Shown here piece after piece: positions 61,020-64,000 of a stretch of DNA of 64,000 bases (the first letter of the stretch is position 1; the number at the start of each line of letters is the position of its first letter). The DNA comes from Phytopseudomonas seleniipraecipitans (lineage in GTDB: Bacteria; Pseudomonadota; Gammaproteobacteria; Pseudomonadales; Pseudomonadaceae). The stretch lies in contig NZ_FNBM01000004.1 of assembly GCF_900102335.1 (NCBI RefSeq), positions 338,244 to 402,243 on the forward strand, written 5' to 3'. The notes beneath the pieces were generated by a model. The model had not been told where the DNA came from. It ran no database searches and worked only from the letters and a program-made list of their open reading frames with translations. A program made the position numbers and the translations under genes.

Positions 61020-64000
61020 ATGAGTGATTTCGCCGCTGTCATCAAGTCTTTGGTTGGCCAGGTATTTGTCGTGTCGGTGGACGGATTGCGACGTCAGGTC
61101 TTCGAGGGTGACCGCATTTTTGCTGGTGAGCAGATCACTACAGCAAACGGCGGCTCCGTTACTCTGGAACTTGCAAATGGCGAGACCGTTAGCTTGGGCG
61201 CGAACAGCTCCTGGCAAGCGGGCAATGCCCAAGCTCAGGAGATCGCCGACAGCGCGAATCAGTCGGGTAGCAGCGAACTCGAACAGGCGCTTGCGGCGGG
61301 CCTCGACCCGACTACCGATCTGGAACCGACCGCAGCGGGTCCAGGCTCGGCTGGCGGCGCGGGCGGTGCGGGTGGCGGCCATAGCGCGGTGATGTTGACC
61401 GAGACAGCCCAGCGAGTCGATCCGACCATAGGCTTTCAGACAGCAGGCCCTGGCACGCCAGGCTTCAATCTTATCGAAGACAATGAACCTGCCCTATTCA
61501 CCGACTCTACTCTGCCCGCTACTCCGAACGCCCCTGACAACACAGCGCCTGTGGTCACCATCAGCATCGACCCGATCACTGGTGACGACCTGCTTAATAG
61601 CGCTGAGCTCGGTGCGGCTACGGTAGTCGTTACCGGCACCGTTGGCGGCGAAGCAAAAGTTGGGGACTCGATCACGCTGAATGTGGGCGGCACTCTCTTT
61701 ACGGGCTCAGTTGTAGACCTCGGCAATGGAGTGCTTGGCTTCAGCATTCCGGTAAGCGCAGCCAATCTTGGCGCCGCCAGCGCTATCTCTGCGACGATCA
61801 GCAGCGTGGATGAAGCTGGTAACGTGGGTACGGCTGTTGATGAGCGACCTTATACGGTCGACGTCACAGCACCGATCATCACCGTCGATGTTCCAGCAGT
61901 CAGCAACGACACCACCCCGACCATCACTGGTACCACCGATGCGCCCGTAGGTAGCGTCGTCACGCTGACCATCACGCAGGGCAACACGGTCATCACCGTG
62001 AGCACGCCAGTATTGGCGGGCGGCACTTACACCGTCGACGTGCCGCAAGCTCTGGCTGAAGGTCCGTATACCGTGGGCGCTCAGGTTACTGACCCAGCCG
62101 GAAATACGGGCAACGCGACCGATAGCGGCGCCATCGACATCACCGCTCCGGCGATCACCGTCGATGCTCCGGCGGTCAGCAATGACACGACGCCAACCAT
62201 CACCGGCACCACCGATGCGCCGGTGGGCAGCACTGTCACCCTGACGATTACTCAGGGCAATACGGTCATCACCGTGAACACGCCGGTACTGGCGGGTGGT
62301 ACTTACACGGTTGACGTACCGCAAGCACTGGCTGAAGGTCCGTATACCGTGGGTGCTCAGGTTACTGACCCGGCCGGGAATACAGGCAACGCGACCGATA
62401 GCGGCGCCATCGACATCACCGCTCCGGCCATCACCGTCGATGCTCCAGCCGTCAGCAATGACACGACGCCAACCATCACTGGTACTACCGATGCACCGGT
62501 GGGCAGCACTGTCACCCTGACGATTACCCAGGGCAACACGGTCATCACCGTGAACACGCCGGTACTGGCGGGTGGTACTTATACCGTCGACGTGCCGCAG
62601 GCCTTGGCGGAAGGTCCGTACACCGTGGGTGCTCAGGTTACTGATCCGGCTGGCAACACAGGTTCGGCCACTGATAGCGGCGCCATCGACACCACCGCGC
62701 CGGCGATCACCGTCGATGCCCCAGCGGTCAGCAATGACACGACGCCAACCATCACTGGTACTACCGATGCACCGGTGGGCAGCACTGTCACCCTGACGAT
62801 TACTCAGGGCAACACGGTCATCACCGTGAGCACGCCGGTACTGGCGGGAGGTACTTACACCGTCGACGTGCCGCAGGCTCTGGCTGAAGGTCCATATACC
62901 GTGGGCGCTCAGGTTACTGACCCGGCCGGAAATACGGGCAACGCGACTGATAGCGGCGCCATCGATCTCACGGCTCCAGCGATCACTGTCGATGCTCCGG
63001 CAGTCAGTAATGACACCACCCCGACCATCACCGGCACCACCGATGCGCCCGTAGGTAGCACCGTTACCCTGACCATTACTCAGGGCACGACCGTGCTGAC
63101 CACAACTGCCACGGTTGTGGCGGGTGGTACCTACTCGGCAGATGTACCGGCGGCTCTGGCTGAAGGCGCTTACTCGGTGGGTGCTCAGGTTACTGACCTG
63201 GCCGGGAATACAGGCAACGCGACTGATAGCGGCGCCATCGACACCACCGCTCCGGCCATCACCGTCGCTGCTCCAGCCGTCAGCAATGACACGACGCCGA
63301 CCATCACTGGTACCACCGATGCGCCGGTGGGCAGCACTGTCACCCTGACGATTACCCAGGGCAACACGGTCATCACCGTGAACACGCCGGTACTGGCGGG
63401 AGGTACTTACACCGTCGACGTGCCGCAGGCTCTGGCTGAAGGTCCGTATACCGTGGGTGCTCAGGTTACTGACCCGGCCGGAAATACGGGCAACGCGACC
63501 GATAGCGGCGCCATCGATACAACCCCTCCGGCGATCACCGTCGATGCCCCATCGGTCAACAATGACACGACGCCAACCATCACTGGTACCACCGATGCGC
63601 CCGTAGGTAGCGTCGTCACGCTGACCATCACGCAGGGCAACACAGTCATCACAGTGATCACGCCAGTATTGGCGGGCGGCACTTACACCGTCGACGTGCC
63701 GCAAGCCTTGGCTGAAGGTCCGTATACCGTGGGCGCTCAGGTTACCGATCCGGCTGGCAACACAGGTTCGGCCACTGATAGCGGTGCTATCGACACCACC
63801 GCGCCGGCGATCACCGTCGATGCTCCGGCGGTCAGTAATGACACAACGCCGACCATCACTGGCACCACCGATGCGCCCGTAGGTAGCGTCGTCACGCTGA
63901 CCATCACGCAGGGCAACACGGTCATCACAGTGACCACGCCGGTACTGGCGGGCGGCACTTACACGGTTGACGTGCCGCAGGCACTGGGTGAAGGTCCGTA
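61020..64000 (+). CDS. lapA: Giant LapA-like surface adhesin (3' end outside window)
   Basis: Open frame of at least 993 residues from ATG 61020 to the window end without a stop. The N-terminal retention module (residues 1-107) reads MSDFAAVIKSLVGQVFVVSVD, then RRQVFEGDRIFAGEQITT, the known LapA N-terminus pattern that jams in the LapE pore. TAAG at 104-107 is the LapG protease site, followed by a Gly/Ala-rich linker (108-120). One divergent Ig-like domain (about 175-285) leads to tandem Ig-like repeats from residue 287. Secreted by the adjacent lapEBC system. lapD and lapG are not in the window. Confidence 0.93.
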   Translation, partial: MSDFAAVIKSLVGQVFVVSVDGLRRQVFEGDRIFAGEQITTANGGSVTLELANGETVSLGANSSWQAGNAQAQEIADSANQSGSSELEQALAAGLDPTTDLEPTAAGPGSAGGAGGAGGGHSAVMLTETAQRVDPTIGFQTAGPGTPGFNLIEDNEPALFTDSTLPATPNAPDNTAPVVTISIDPITGDDLLNSAELGAATVVVTGTVGGEAKVGDSITLNVGGTLFTGSVVDLGNGVLGFSIPVSAANLGAASAISATISSVDEAGNVGTAVDERPYTVDVTAPIITVDVPAVSNDTTPTITGTTDAPVGSVVTLTITQGNTVITVSTPVLAGGTYTVDVPQALAEGPYTVGAQVTDPAGNTGNATDSGAIDITAPAITVDAPAVSNDTTPTITGTTDAPVGSTVTLTITQGNTVITVNTPVLAGGTYTVDVPQALAEGPYTVGAQVTDPAGNTGNATDSGAIDITAPAITVDAPAVSNDTTPTITGTTDAPVGSTVTLTITQGNTVITVNTPVLAGGTYTVDVPQALAEGPYTVGAQVTDPAGNTGSATDSGAIDTTAPAITVDAPAVSNDTTPTITGTTDAPVGSTVTLTITQGNTVITVSTPVLAGGTYTVDVPQALAEGPYTVGAQVTDPAGNTGNATDSGAIDLTAPAITVDAPAVSNDTTPTITGTTDAPVGSTVTLTITQGTTVLTTTATVVAGGTYSADVPAALAEGAYSVGAQVTDLAGNTGNATDSGAIDTTAPAITVAAPAVSNDTTPTITGTTDAPVGSTVTLTITQGNTVITVNTPVLAGGTYTVDVPQALAEGPYTVGAQVTDPAGNTGNATDSGAIDTTPPAITVDAPSVNNDTTPTITGTTDAPVGSVVTLTITQGNTVITVITPVLAGGTYTVDVPQALAEGPYTVGAQVTDPAGNTGSATDSGAIDTTAPAITVDAPAVSNDTTPTITGTTDAPVGSVVTLTITQGNTVITVTTPVLAGGTYTVDVPQALGEGP
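61878..64000 (+). repeat. Eight tandem 276-bp (92-residue) Ig-like repeats in lapA
   Basis: The anchor ATCACCGTCGATG (or near variant) recurs at 61878, 62154, 62430, 62706, 62982, 63258, 63534 and 63810, always 276 bp apart; the last unit is cut by the window end. Each encodes TPTITGTTDAPVGSxVTLTI, then LAGGTYTVDVPQALAEG and QVTDPAGNTG. The fifth unit (62982-63257) differs, with TTTATVVAGGTYSADVPAAL. Units extend beyond the window. Confidence 0.95.

Noticed and set aside
61707..63704. 665-codon open frame on the minus strand across the lapA repeats
   Set aside because: It is the mirror of the 276-bp repeats, repeats itself with the same period and has no protein features. The plus frame holds the LapA N-terminus, ribosome site and Ig-like motifs.

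Overview
The window is chromosomal DNA of a Pseudomonas-type gammaproteobacterium. Gene content and order match blocks I know from P. aeruginosa: braDEFG/liv; grxD-argF-ABC ATPase; glpFKRD-hydrolase-metR; nadB/algU-mucA...mucD-lepA-lepB-rnc-era-recO-pdxJ; tctDE/tctCBA. The bases are GC-rich and intergenic stretches are short. It is not P. aeruginosa itself: mucB/mucC, opdH and glpM are missing from their usual places, and a LapA-type adhesin locus is present. A species call cannot be made from this window alone.

Layout. 1-3.6 kb: end of a branched-chain amino acid ABC importer operon (livHMGF), then a tiny membrane peptide. 3.9-8.7 kb: RNA modification genes (pseudouridine synthase, trmO), a DUF1456 gene, grxD and a molybdopterin oxidoreductase. 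9-13.4 kb: argF with a coupled ABC ATPase, a PhzF-like protein, a solute-binding protein and ybaK. 13.6-18.9 kb: glycerol catabolism (glpF, glpK, glpR, glpD) with recognisable GlpR operators. 18.8-23.7 kb: hydrolase, metR, a cupin, an I42 inhibitor lipoprotein, and cmoA-cmoB for tRNA wobble modification. 23.7-25.8 kb: an AT-richer accessory islet with an IS5-type transposase remnant, a MarR regulator and a FAD monooxygenase. 26-41.7 kb: a LysR regulator and then the conserved housekeeping and envelope-stress block running leftward (algU, mucA, mucD, lepA, lepB, rnc, era, recO, pdxJ), with nadB divergent and sdhE/ygfX/ygfZ/HDOD beyond it. 41.7-48.3 kb: the tctDE two-component system divergent from the tctCBA tricarboxylate transporter and an AbrB-type permease. 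48.6-55.8 kb: a sodium:solute symporter pair, a lipoprotein, ung, and a solute-binding protein followed by two crotonase-fold enzymes that point to valine/acyl-CoA catabolism. 55.8-64 kb: a type I secretion system (lapE, lapB, lapC) transcribed away from a giant LapA-like adhesin gene that runs off the window.

Main points of interest. The adhesin gene is open from 61020 to the window end. It carries a LapG-type TAAG cleavage site followed by eight tandem units with a strict 276-bp (92-residue) period. The gap between mucA and mucD lacks mucB and mucC and instead holds 650 bp of hairpin-rich, apparently non-coding DNA. The MarR/monooxygenase islet has two near-identical operators exactly 22 bp apart. 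GlpR, AlgU and candidate TctD sites can be read directly. No tRNA, rRNA or CRISPR array was seen.
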